A DNA stretch of 64,000 bases from an uncultured Lachnospiraceae bacterium. GTDB taxonomy: Bacteria; Bacillota; Clostridia; Lachnospirales; Lachnospiraceae. Positions 35,218-43,463 of this stretch are shown piece by piece; position 1 is the first letter of the stretch, and every line of letters starts with the position of its first letter. The DNA is taken from assembly GCA_910588965.1 (NCBI GenBank), contig CAJUSO010000004.1, positions 45,257-109,256 of the forward strand. Direction: 5' to 3'. The position numbers and the translations under genes are program-made. The notes beneath the pieces are model-generated. The model was given only the letters and a program-made list of their open reading frames with translations. It was not told the DNA's origin and ran no database searches.

Positions 35218-36259
35218 AGGAGCAAAACAGGGTGCAAGCATTTTTATAATAAACCTTTTCCAACACCTCTTTGGAAAGGCCGATGCCGTAAATGTTCCAG
35301 CGGCCGCCCCAGGGAAAGGCTTTGGGGGCGTGGGGGAAATACTCGTCTTGGGTTTCCAGGAAACGATACCAGGTCTCGTAAGAATCGGGTTCTCCTGCAA
35401 AATAGTCTGTGCCAAACAGGATACGATCCTGGTACTTCTGGAAAAAGCCTGCCGCCGTGTAGGGCTGGCGGCCAAGTTCGGACAGGCAAGCGGCTGTGTC
35501 GATATACATATTTGGATATATGTCCAGCCATTTGGCTACTTGGCGCAGGTTGGACGGCCAGGATCCCATATGGGCAATGATAAAGCGGGTATCCTTATGG
35601 GTACAGATCAATTGTTCTTGCTGCTCCATTAAAGTTTGGAAGGAAATGGTGGGGTCTTGGGCATAACACCATTTGGGCATTGCCTGCAGTTCTTCCATCC
35701 GTTCATTTTGGAGCGTTGGATGTTTGAAATAGGCTGGGGGGTCGGCGGCATGTATCAGAACCGGCCAGCCCCTGGCTGCGGCCTCCTCCCAGATGACACA
35801 TAGGCTGGGGTCAGAAAGGAAAATGCGCTTCCCCTTGGCCTTGGTCTGGAAGGCCAGGTCTTTCCAGATTTTGATTCCGGATATCCCTTCGGTATCAAAG
35901 CATTCAAATTGGCGGCGCACGCATTGCTCAAAGTCCCTTTGCCCGAGGCTGGATGCGTCAATCGGGGCAAAATGATAGAGGAAGCTGCCAAGCGGGCTTG
36001 TCTTTTCCCGTTCCCGTTCATAGGGGCGGCCTGGAAATAACGGGAGGGATACTGCTTTCTCTATCCCCTTCCCTTTCAGGAAATGGTATACTCCGTTGGC
36101 GCAGTATCTGGTTTCAAAGGGTTCGCTCCGGTATTTGGCCCCAAAATGGGTATGGATATCTATGACAGGGCAGGCCGGTTTTTCTATCCTGTGGGCAGGG
36201 GTAATTAATTCGCTGTCCGGTTTGTAGTCTTTCAGAAGGACGGCTCCCAGGCTAACCAT
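35207..36259 (-). CDS. Amidohydrolase_2-family metal-dependent hydrolase
   Basis: A 350-residue TIM-barrel amidohydrolase. Metal ligands are visible: HxH in VIDIHTHFG, His in WPVLIHAADPP, His in FIIAHMGSWPSN and Asp in ILFGTDYFAG. The family includes decarboxylases and hydrolases such as ACMSD-type enzymes. The ATG at 36259 has AAGGAG seven bases upstream and the gene overlaps the end of the upstream radical-SAM gene by 8 bp, so translation is coupled. It lies between two radical-SAM paralogues, so it probably hydrolyses or decarboxylates the product of one of them (inference). Confidence 0.88.
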   Translation of the reverse strand: MVSLGAVLLKDYKPDSELITPAHRIEKPACPVIDIHTHFGAKYRSEPFETRYCANGVYHFLKGKGIEKAVSLPLFPGRPYEREREKTSPLGSFLYHFAPIDASSLGQRDFEQCVRRQFECFDTEGISGIKIWKDLAFQTKAKGKRIFLSDPSLCVIWEEAAARGWPVLIHAADPPAYFKHPTLQNERMEELQAMPKWCYAQDPTISFQTLMEQQEQLICTHKDTRFIIAHMGSWPSNLRQVAKWLDIYPNMYIDTAACLSELGRQPYTAAGFFQKYQDRILFGTDYFAGEPDSYETWYRFLETQDEYFPHAPKAFPWGGRWNIYGIGLSKEVLEKVYYKNACTLFCSYEP

Positions 36260-37682
36260 GATAGGGCTCCTTACCGTTCACTTGCTTTAGGTAAGCCCCG
36301 CGGTCTGGCAGATGCAGAGACTTCAGCTGATCCAAGATGATAAAATTACAGTTATTGCAGACGGCAGGAAGCTTATGGCTGGAAAAGCAATCCCGGATGA
36401 GCCGGACGCTTGGGGACTGCCAGTAGCCTTTGATGGAGCGGATGTCTGCTAATCCTTCTGTATAGTGGTAGCCGTCCACACAGCATAAGGCCAGCCTGCC
36501 GTCTAGGGAACAGTATACCTGGCTGCTGAATATGTCGCAGAGCCCTTTGCAGGCATGGATGCTTTGGGTTTCTGCCTCCGAGGTGATTTTCTGCCTGTCA
36601 AATATCAGGTTTGTGCGATGCCGGGCAGCGCTTGGGTTCCTGGGCGCCAAAAAGGGCTGGCAGCGCAGCCTCTTTCGGTCTGCTTCTGCGTCACCTTCTT
36701 GTCCCAAGGCGTCCCTGGGGTAATCGAATGCTATCTGGAGTTCCCCTGCCCTTTGGGCTGCCTGCTTTAACGCTTGGGACAAGAGGCCTGGGTATTGGTT
36801 AGGGGCGTCGCAGTAGTTCCCGTTTTCTTCCATGGCTATCATTTCTGTCATGCTTACTTTGGAAAAGCCGTGCCCTGCTGCAAATTCTACCAGTTCCGTC
36901 AGCTGTTCCAGGTTCTGCCTCATAATTACCACGGACAGGTTCAGGCGGACCTTGGGGCACCTTTTCCGTATTTTCCCCACATTCCCCACAAAATCCTCAA
37001 AGCGCAGCCCTTGCCGGATCCTTTCGTAATCTTCCTTGCGTACAGACTCGCAGGATACATTGATTTCATCAAACAGCCTCTCAATATATGGCAGAAGCTC
37101 CTCCGGGAGATAAGATAAGTTGCTGTTGGCATAGAGGCGGATCTGGTACTTCTGGTATACCTCCAGGTAATCCAGGATATGTTTGGCCAGGAAAGGCTCC
37201 CCGTAGCCATGGAGGCCCACATGCCTGCAGAAGGGCAGGAAGGGGATAATCCTTTGGAAAGTCTCTGGCGGCAGGTCACGGCATTTTTGCTTGTCCGCAT
37301 TCCAATGGCCGCACATGATGCACCGGGCATTGCAGCGGTTCGTATGCTCCAGCTGTATTTCCTTGGGATAAAACAGCCAGTCCTTATGGCCGTTCAGCCT
37401 GGTGACCATAATCAGGAACTCATTATAAACCTTGGCCGCCGTATAATCCTCCTGCCTCAGCAGTTCCTGCTGAAGCCCAAGGATATCACGCTCTTGTTCC
37501 ATATCCCAGATTTTATGGGCATAGTAAAAACCGAAAGCGTAGCGGCCCTTGGGGCATTCTTTTAAAAATCCTTTCCCGCTTCCATATTCCCTTGTTAGGA
37601 CTACCTGCTGCCCAGGAAAGTTCCCTTGTGCAAGGTATGGCGCAATCTCTTGCTGCATTGCTCGGTCTTGGCAGATAATCAA
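36252..37682 (-). CDS. Radical SAM / SPASM protein (paralogue family)
   Basis: A 476-residue member with a long N-terminal domain of about 105 residues. Cluster TNRCNARCIMCGHWNAD (Cys 117, 121, 124), LHGYGEPFLAKHIL, INVSCESVRKEDYERIRQG, family signature VIMRQNLEQLTELV. SPASM end: HACKGLCDIFSSQ, LALCCVDGYHYTEG and VCNNCNFIIL. The start is uncertain: the TTG at 37682 has an AAGGGG/GGGA purine stretch upstream, while the first in-frame ATG (37658) has no good ribosome binding site. A 139-bp gap separates it from the preceding gene. Confidence 0.85.
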   Translation of the reverse strand: MIICQDRAMQQEIAPYLAQGNFPGQQVVLTREYGSGKGFLKECPKGRYAFGFYYAHKIWDMEQERDILGLQQELLRQEDYTAAKVYNEFLIMVTRLNGHKDWLFYPKEIQLEHTNRCNARCIMCGHWNADKQKCRDLPPETFQRIIPFLPFCRHVGLHGYGEPFLAKHILDYLEVYQKYQIRLYANSNLSYLPEELLPYIERLFDEINVSCESVRKEDYERIRQGLRFEDFVGNVGKIRKRCPKVRLNLSVVIMRQNLEQLTELVEFAAGHGFSKVSMTEMIAMEENGNYCDAPNQYPGLLSQALKQAAQRAGELQIAFDYPRDALGQEGDAEADRKRLRCQPFLAPRNPSAARHRTNLIFDRQKITSEAETQSIHACKGLCDIFSSQVYCSLDGRLALCCVDGYHYTEGLADIRSIKGYWQSPSVRLIRDCFSSHKLPAVCNNCNFIILDQLKSLHLPDRGAYLKQVNGKEPYHG

Positions 37683-37821
37683 TTTCCCATCCCCTTTTCC
37701 TATTCCCGCAAGCTATCCGCTGGGCGCCCTGCTCCTATCAGCGCCCGCTAGATGCTCCGGGGTATCTATTTCCTGCGTCCCCTTACAGGCAGCGCCGCTT
37801 TACAAAGCTGCCAGGGAAGGG

Positions 37822-39306
37822 TTACGCCTTGGCTCCTCCTTCATAGTCTTCTGCAAGGAACAGCTCCTTTTTTTCTTCTACTTCCAGATAAGATAATTCC
37901 TGATTGATTAGGAACGGGCAATGGAAGCAGAAATCCGGCAGGCGGCCCTGATAAAACATTCCCCGGGTTTCCTGGGCTGTCGGCCCATTCCACAGTTCCC
38001 CGAAATCCATCTCCCCCAGATTCCCGTAGCTGTTCTGGCTGTTCTCACAGCATGAAGCCGCCTTGCCGCGGCAATCTAAGTACAGCCCCCTTGCGACCCA
38101 GTCGCAGATCCCTTTACAACGGATGGGCTCTGTACGCGCCTTTGCTTTGGGACGGCGGAAAGACCCTTGCTGGATTTTCCCAAGGCAATCCTTTGCCAGC
38201 CGTTCCTGGTGTTCCCTGGTATAAGGGAAAGGAAGCCGGCTTAAAAGCCTTTCCTGCTCCGTTAGCGCATGCCCATCCACCGGAAGGCGGTAATTCATGG
38301 GAAACACTACTTTTATCCCAAGGCGGTCGGCCTCTTTGGCCGCTTCCCCAAAATATTTCCTGGCGGCATCTTCATAGTGGATCGGATCTTCTGCATAATT
38401 CTGCAGGAAAGAATTTACGCCCAGCCTGCCGAAACGCACTTCTTCAAATCCAAGGGAAGATGCAAAGCGTACAATCTCAGAAGCCTTCCGGATATTCCAG
38501 GCCATAGCCACCACGGACATACTGAGGCGGACTTGGGGGGCGGATTTACGCAGCCGCCGTACATTTTCCACAAAATCCCCAAAAGACAAGCCTTGCCGGA
38601 TTTTCTCATAGCTTTCTTGTCCATAGCCATCACAGGAAATATTAATCTGCTGGAATGTCTCCCGGATAAGGGGAAGCCATTCCTCCTTCAGCACAGACAG
38701 GTTCGTAGTAACCATCGCCTTGGCTTGATAAGTATGCAAAAGCCCTAGCCATTCTGGGAAATCAGGGGCAAGGAACGGCTCCCCATATCCGTTCAGGAGC
38801 ACCAGGGAAGCATACGGCAGAAGCCCCTTCACTTTTTCTTTTACCTCCGCCGGGAAATGCCTTGCCCTTGCATTGCCCTCGTAGTAATGGTGGCACATAA
38901 TGCAGCGTGCATTACAGTAACTCGTCAGTTCTATCTGCAAAACATCGGGATAATGCCAGAACACCTTCTTCTGCTGCTTTATCTCCTGTTCTGCCAAATT
39001 CCTGTTATCCTGCTTTATCCCCTGCACGTCCGCCTCTCCCGCTTGGCCTCCTTCTGATGGCTTACACGGCTGCATTTTCCCTTGCCCTGCAAAGCTTCCT
39101 TCCAGCTGCTTCCTCAGCTGCACGTCCACCTTTCCCGCTCGGCCTCCTTCTGATGGCTTACACGGCTGCACTTTCCCTTGCCCTGCAAAGCTTCCTTCCA
39201 GCTGCTTCCCTGGCTGCATATCCGCCTCCCCTGCTTGGCTTCCTTCCGATGGCTTCCCTGGCTGCACTTTCCCTTGCCCTGCAAGCCTTCCTTCCTGGCG
39301 GCTCAT
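37822..39306 (-). CDS. Radical SAM / SPASM protein with repeat N-terminus
   Basis: A 494-residue member whose first 97 residues are a 32-residue tandem repeat (GQGKVQPGKPSEG pieces). Cluster TSYCNARCIMCHHYYEGN (Cys 131, 135, 138), LLNGYGEPFLAPDF, a NISCDGYGQESYEKIRQG segment; the family signature is altered to VAMAWNIRKASEIV. SPASM end: RCKGICDWVARG, ASCCENSQNSYGN and FCFHCPFLI. ATG at 39306, two bases after the idi stop codon. It is the first radical-SAM gene to be transcribed in the operon. Confidence 0.87.
   Translation of the reverse strand: MSRQEGRLAGQGKVQPGKPSEGSQAGEADMQPGKQLEGSFAGQGKVQPCKPSEGGRAGKVDVQLRKQLEGSFAGQGKMQPCKPSEGGQAGEADVQGIKQDNRNLAEQEIKQQKKVFWHYPDVLQIELTSYCNARCIMCHHYYEGNARARHFPAEVKEKVKGLLPYASLVLLNGYGEPFLAPDFPEWLGLLHTYQAKAMVTTNLSVLKEEWLPLIRETFQQINISCDGYGQESYEKIRQGLSFGDFVENVRRLRKSAPQVRLSMSVVAMAWNIRKASEIVRFASSLGFEEVRFGRLGVNSFLQNYAEDPIHYEDAARKYFGEAAKEADRLGIKVVFPMNYRLPVDGHALTEQERLLSRLPFPYTREHQERLAKDCLGKIQQGSFRRPKAKARTEPIRCKGICDWVARGLYLDCRGKAASCCENSQNSYGNLGEMDFGELWNGPTAQETRGMFYQGRLPDFCFHCPFLINQELSYLEVEEKKELFLAEDYEGGAKA
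39016..39288 (-). repeat. 96-bp in-frame repeat coding 32-residue unit
   Basis: About 2.8 copies of a 96-bp unit at the 5-prime end of the radical-SAM gene. Each encodes AGQGKVQPxKPSEG followed by an AGxxDxQxxKQLEGSF part. Units differ at several residues but keep the frame. Confidence 0.85.
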
Positions 39307-39308
39307 TG

Positions 39309-39851
39309 TTATATCCCTCTCTCTGCTGCCTTCTGCCTCCAGGCATGCATCACTTTTATCACTTTAGGGCAGGCAATCCGGAACCATGCAGAATACTTTT
39401 CCGGGCACTGCTCCAAATCCTCCATCAAATCCTCCATCTCTACCCAAACCCCATCCATGGCCTCTTCGGGGTTACAGGTGATTTCCTCCTGGTACTCGCC
39501 CAGCAGCACATGGTCGTATTCATACTCGTACAGCCCTTCCCTGTATTTCTGGTAATAGACAAAGGAATCTATCTCCATACAGCGGCAGGAAACCGACAGT
39601 TCCTCCCACAGCCGCCTCTCTACCGCTTCTTCCAAGCTTTCCCCTTTCCGCGGATGGGAGCAGCATGCATTGCTCCAAAGGCCGCCGGAATGGTATTTAT
39701 CCAATGCGCGCCTTTGGATAAATAACTGGCTCCCGCGGTACAAAAATACGGAAAAGGCCCTGTGGAGCCAGCCGTTCCTATGGCACTCTTCCTTTGATCC
39801 ATATCCGGTTTCTTCGTCCAGCACATTGACCCGTATCAACTGTTCCTGCAT
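39309..39851 (-). CDS. idi: Isopentenyl-diphosphate delta-isomerase, type I
   Basis: A 180-residue Nudix-fold isomerase that interconverts IPP and DMAPP. The catalytic Cys is seen in LWSNACCSHPRKGES (Cys 64, aligned with Cys67 of the E. coli enzyme). Metal ligands fit: His in WLHRAFSVFL and in SHP, and Glu in YEYEYDHV (Glu 109 and 111). Length matches the family. The ATG at 39851 has AGGAGG nine bases upstream. Type I isomerase is uncommon in Firmicutes, which usually have type II or none. Its place in this operon with a UbiA prenyltransferase suggests local supply or balancing of prenyl diphosphates. Confidence 0.92.
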   Translation of the reverse strand: MQEQLIRVNVLDEETGYGSKEECHRNGWLHRAFSVFLYRGSQLFIQRRALDKYHSGGLWSNACCSHPRKGESLEEAVERRLWEELSVSCRCMEIDSFVYYQKYREGLYEYEYDHVLLGEYQEEITCNPEEAMDGVWVEMEDLMEDLEQCPEKYSAWFRIACPKVIKVMHAWRQKAAERGI

Positions 39852-39885
39852 TTTACCGCACCTCCTAACGCTCCCAGAATATCAG

Positions 39886-40830
39886 TTATAACTTCAGTTC
39901 CTTTTTAAAATATGCGATGGTCTCCCCAAGCCCCTGCTCCAGGCTTACCTTGGGCTCCCACCCGATGGCCTCTTTGATCCGGCTGATGTCCGGCTTCCTC
40001 TTTATGGGGTCGTCGGCCGGCAGTTTTTGGTGTACCACCTTGGAAGAAGAGCCTGTCAGCCCAAGGATGCGTTCTGCAAGGCCTGCCATCGTGATTTCTG
40101 ATGGGTTGCCGATATTAAAAGGCCCTGCCAGTCCCAGGCCGCCCTGCTCCATCAGGGATACCATGCCTTCCACCAAATCGCTTACATAGCAGAAGCTCCT
40201 GGTCTGCATCCCGTCCCCATATATGGTAATATCCTTATCCTGCAGCGCCTGGACAATAAAGTTCGACACTACCCTCCCGTCGTCCATCCGCATATTGGGG
40301 CCGTAAGTATTGAATATCCGCAGGATACGGATTTCTACCTGGTGCTGCTGGTAATAACTGAAAAATAAGGCCTCCGCCGCCCGTTTCCCTTCATCGTAGC
40401 AAGCCCTTGGGCCGATAGGGTTCACATTCCCATAATACCCCTCCGGCTGCGGATGCACCTTGGGGTCCCCATAGACCTCGCTTGTGCTGGCCTGCAGGAT
40501 ACGCGCCTTATTTTTCTTGGCAAGCCCCAAAAGATGCAATGCGCCCAGCACGCTGGTCTTGGTGGTCTTTATGGGATCATACTGGTAATGGACCGGGCTG
40601 GCCGGGCAGGCTAGGTTGTATATCTGATCCACCTCCAGGTAGAACGGCTTTGTCACATCATGCTGTACCAGCTTAAAACCGGGATGCCAAAGCAATCCTG
40701 CAACATTCTCCTTCCTCCCTGTAAACAGGTTGTCAGCACAGATGACTTCATTATTCTGTTCCAGCAATTTCTTGCACAAGTGGGAGCCGATAAACCCGGC
40801 GCCGCCTGTCACCAATATCCTTTTTCCCAT
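39886..40830 (-). CDS. UDP-glucuronate decarboxylase-like (UXS) SDR enzyme
   Basis: A 314-residue extended short-chain dehydrogenase. NAD-binding VTGGAGFIGSHLCKKL at the N-terminus, ASTSEVYGDPKVHPQ, and active-site Tyr-x3-Lys in ACYDEGKRAAE (Tyr 145, Lys 149). The HDVTKPFYLEVDQIYNLACP and PASPVHYQYDPIKT stretches are the hallmarks of UDP-glucuronate decarboxylase, which makes UDP-xylose. A close relative producing a 4-keto intermediate remains possible. The ATG at 40830 follows GGAAGG by 6 bp. It likely supplies a pentose donor for the glycosyltransferases of this operon. Confidence 0.88.
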   Translation of the reverse strand: MGKRILVTGGAGFIGSHLCKKLLEQNNEVICADNLFTGRKENVAGLLWHPGFKLVQHDVTKPFYLEVDQIYNLACPASPVHYQYDPIKTTKTSVLGALHLLGLAKKNKARILQASTSEVYGDPKVHPQPEGYYGNVNPIGPRACYDEGKRAAEALFFSYYQQHQVEIRILRIFNTYGPNMRMDDGRVVSNFIVQALQDKDITIYGDGMQTRSFCYVSDLVEGMVSLMEQGGLGLAGPFNIGNPSEITMAGLAERILGLTGSSSKVVHQKLPADDPIKRKPDISRIKEAIGWEPKVSLEQGLGETIAYFKKELKL

Positions 40831-40853
40831 TCTATGCCTTCCTTACCCTCCTG

Positions 40854-41291
40854 CTAAGCCCCCAGCAGCCTTTTGGCAGCCTTCATTGACAGCGGGCCGC
40901 AGGCAAAACCAACGATAAAACCAACGATTAACAACACGCCGTACACCGACTTCCAGGCCTGGAAAGCCAGCGGGCAAAACCCCAGCTGCCAAGTAAACAT
41001 AACCGCGCTGATGATTGTCACATACCAGAAATCACAAAGCGCCGCCGTTACCACCTGCGGCCAGACGCTTCCCTCCGGAAAACGGCATCTGCCGCAGATC
41101 AGGCGCACCATGGAAGGGATTGGCACAACCAGGCAGGCCGCAAAATTGATGGCATAGGCCTTCAAAAATGATACCAAAAAGTCCATCACCGTAGTAAACC
41201 CCGCCGTCATCATTGTCACTGTGACGGTAATGGCAAGCCCCACGAAAATATTTTGGATGAAATTAAATACAAGATTTTCTTTCGAATACAC
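40854..41291 (-). CDS. Small integral membrane protein, DUF2798-like
   Basis: About 145 residues with four predicted transmembrane helices (FVGLAITVTVTMMTAG, FLKAYAINFAACLVVPI, CDFWYVTIISAVMFTW, VYGVLLIVGFIVGFA). The GTG at 41291 is preceded by AGGGGAGG about 5 bp upstream, overlapping the stop codon of the GT2 gene. The longer frame from 41360 would overlap that gene by 58 bp and is rejected. The layout resembles small DUF2798-type membrane proteins, whose function is unknown. It may be a membrane partner for the glycosyltransferases. Confidence 0.68.
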   Translation of the reverse strand: MYSKENLVFNFIQNIFVGLAITVTVTMMTAGFTTVMDFLVSFLKAYAINFAACLVVPIPSMVRLICGRCRFPEGSVWPQVVTAALCDFWYVTIISAVMFTWQLGFCPLAFQAWKSVYGVLLIVGFIVGFACGPLSMKAAKRLLGA

Positions 41292-41302
41292 GCTGTCCTC
41301 CC

Positions 41303-42160
41303 CTAAATATTGATCAGGCCGAATTTCATGCTCCCATAATATTTGCCCAGCAGGTGCCATAAGGTCTCAATGACAAATAAGTAAGCGCCCTTTTTCCCTC
41401 TCATCATATCCCGCAGGTTCTGGAACAGCACCTTATAAATCTGCAGGTCATAATTAAAAAACGACCCGTATACCTTCTGCAGCTTGGAACTGGAAACCCC
41501 GTTCCGAAAACTCTTGCGCTTAATGCCTGCCAGGTCTGTGGGGGAATGGGCTTTGATCCTGGCCTTGGGCTCATACTTCAGTTTTGCCCCTGCATCCAGC
41601 GCCCGCCAGCAGATATCAATATCCTCGGCATGGTTGGCAAACCAGTTATTAAAGCCCTTCAGCTGGTACAGAAGCTTCCTGGTATAGGCGCAGCTTGCCG
41701 TTATAAACGCGTCATTCAGCGTCTTACGTTCCACATAATAAGGCTCGTCCCCATAACTCATCAAAATCCGCAAAGACAAAGTTCCCCAGAAATCCTCGTA
41801 TTTATTTTCCGGCTCTGCCGGCTCAATATAAGCGCCAAGCCCGTCGATATCCTCCTGCTCAAAGGCGGCCCTTATCTGTGCCAGCCAATCCAGCTCTGGG
41901 ATACAGTCCGCATCCAGGAATGCGATCACATCTCCCTTTGCCGCCAGGATGCCCACATTCCTGCCCCCTGCCGCATGGCCCTTGGGATTGCACAGCACCT
42001 TTGCCCCGAACCTCCTGGCAATCTTCCTGGTGCTGTCCGTGGAATTGCCGTCCGCCACAAGGACTTCATAAGGCTGCTCGGTCCCCGCTGCCAAGGCAGC
42101 CAGGCACTCTGGGAGCCATCTCTCTTCATTATAAGTAGGTATTACAACTGAAATCTTCAT
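41303..42160 (-). CDS. Glycosyltransferase family 2
   Basis: A GT-A fold protein of about 285 residues. N-terminal MKISVVIPTYNEERWLPECL, then LVADGNSTDSTRKIA and the DxD-type metal site FLDADCIPELDW. A later NHAEDIDICWRALDAGAKLK segment is the usual acceptor/catalytic region. No clear membrane helices, although the end is hydrophobic. The ATG at 42160 gives the canonical beta-strand start; the 15-residue longer form is unlikely. An 88-bp gap separates it from the ligase gene. Confidence 0.88.
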   Translation of the reverse strand: MKISVVIPTYNEERWLPECLAALAAGTEQPYEVLVADGNSTDSTRKIARRFGAKVLCNPKGHAAGGRNVGILAAKGDVIAFLDADCIPELDWLAQIRAAFEQEDIDGLGAYIEPAEPENKYEDFWGTLSLRILMSYGDEPYYVERKTLNDAFITASCAYTRKLLYQLKGFNNWFANHAEDIDICWRALDAGAKLKYEPKARIKAHSPTDLAGIKRKSFRNGVSSSKLQKVYGSFFNYDLQIYKVLFQNLRDMMRGKKGAYLFVIETLWHLLGKYYGSMKFGLINI

Positions 42161-42248
42161 ATATCCCATCCATCCTATTGAAATTCCCGCTTCCGCGGCT
42201 AACAATCCCTACACGCCCGCAAAACGCCTAACATCGGCATCCTCCCCT

Positions 42249-43433
42249 CTATCCCGCTGGGAAAAAGCGCGGGCCATGCCCCCTATAACCTAGCTGGCGG
42301 GGCGCTGCAAACTCTATCATGGCATCTGTATGGAAAATCTCATTTATTTCCTGCAGCATCTGTGCCGGGACCTCCTGCGCTGGTTCCTTCTCCACCCGGA
42401 CCTTTATCTTGCCCTGCTCCTGCCTGGCTTCATAGTCCAGATAAAACCCATGCCCCATCAGGCAGTTTTCCAAAGCCTCTGGGAAGACATAAGCCCCATC
42501 CAGCACCATGCAGTCTGCCATCCGCCCCTTATAGCGCAGCCGCGGGTACGGCGAGCCGCATTTGCAAGGCGTCCTGTCAATCGCCATCAGGTCGTCCGTC
42601 CAGTAACGGAGCAGCGGGAAGCCCTTATCCCACAGCGTTGTATAGACAGCAATCCCGACCTCCCCTTCCTGTACCAGGCGCCCTGTCTTAGGGTCGATGA
42701 TTTCAATCATCAGGTACTGGTTAAGGTAATGCTGCCCGTCCTTCTGCCTGCACTCCCCCGCCATAGGGCCGAACATCTCGCTCATGCCAAACATATTGTA
42801 GCAGTCCGCATCCCAGATCCTCTCAATCAGCTTCCTTCGCCCCGAAGACAGGAAGCCGCCGCCCATGAGCATTTTCCTGACCGTGGACTTCTGCGCCGCC
42901 TCCACAAATTCCGGGTTTGCGGCAATGGTGCAGACCACGTTGGGACGGGTGGCAATCACCGTTACCGGCAGCGCCTTAAGAATCCCTATCATATTTTCCG
43001 GGGAGGGCTCCGGGCAATTGACGTACCCCGCCCCCATCGTGGTGTACTGCCACATCATCGTGTGCGCCATCACGCCCGTGTCGACAGGCGCAAACACGCC
43101 GCCCAAGTCGTCTGCCTGGATGCCAAGTTCCGTATAAAACGTATGGACAAACTCCTCATGTACCTTTTTATCCTTCTTGCTATAGACATAATAGGTCTTG
43201 CTGCCCGTAGTCCCGCTGCTGGAAAAAATACCGTAGACTTCATCCTTTTTTGCTGTGGTACGCTCAAAAGCCTCCGTCCCGCGGATTTCATGCTTGTACA
43301 TAAAAGGGATCTGCGTAAACGCCTCATAATCAGAAAAGCATTCCTCCCCAGGGATGCGCCTGCTGTAAAATCCCGGGCTGTATAAGCCTTGCCTATAAAG
43401 CGCCCGGACCTGCCCTAACTCTTTTTCAAACAT
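42249..43433 (-). CDS. ANL-superfamily acyl-activating enzyme (LuxE/PaaK-like)
   Basis: A 394-residue adenylate-forming enzyme. The P-loop motif is IFSSSGTTGSKTYYVYS (residues 69-85), the adenine-pocket motif is CYNMFGMSEMFGPMAGE, and the hinge/Asp region includes LRYWTDDLMAID. Length and motifs fit the LuxE/phenylacetate-CoA-ligase-like group. It would activate a carboxylic acid as adenylate for transfer to a thiol or hydroxyl. No acyl-carrier-protein gene is adjacent. In this cluster it may acylate a sugar or lipid, or activate a small acid made by the radical enzymes. ATG at 43433 with GGAAGGA upstream. Confidence 0.82.
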   Translation of the reverse strand: MFEKELGQVRALYRQGLYSPGFYSRRIPGEECFSDYEAFTQIPFMYKHEIRGTEAFERTTAKKDEVYGIFSSSGTTGSKTYYVYSKKDKKVHEEFVHTFYTELGIQADDLGGVFAPVDTGVMAHTMMWQYTTMGAGYVNCPEPSPENMIGILKALPVTVIATRPNVVCTIAANPEFVEAAQKSTVRKMLMGGGFLSSGRRKLIERIWDADCYNMFGMSEMFGPMAGECRQKDGQHYLNQYLMIEIIDPKTGRLVQEGEVGIAVYTTLWDKGFPLLRYWTDDLMAIDRTPCKCGSPYPRLRYKGRMADCMVLDGAYVFPEALENCLMGHGFYLDYEARQEQGKIKVRVEKEPAQEVPAQMLQEINEIFHTDAMIEFAAPRQLGYRGHGPRFFPAG

Positions 43434-43463
43434 CGCTGTATCCTTCCTTTTCTACCCTTCCTG

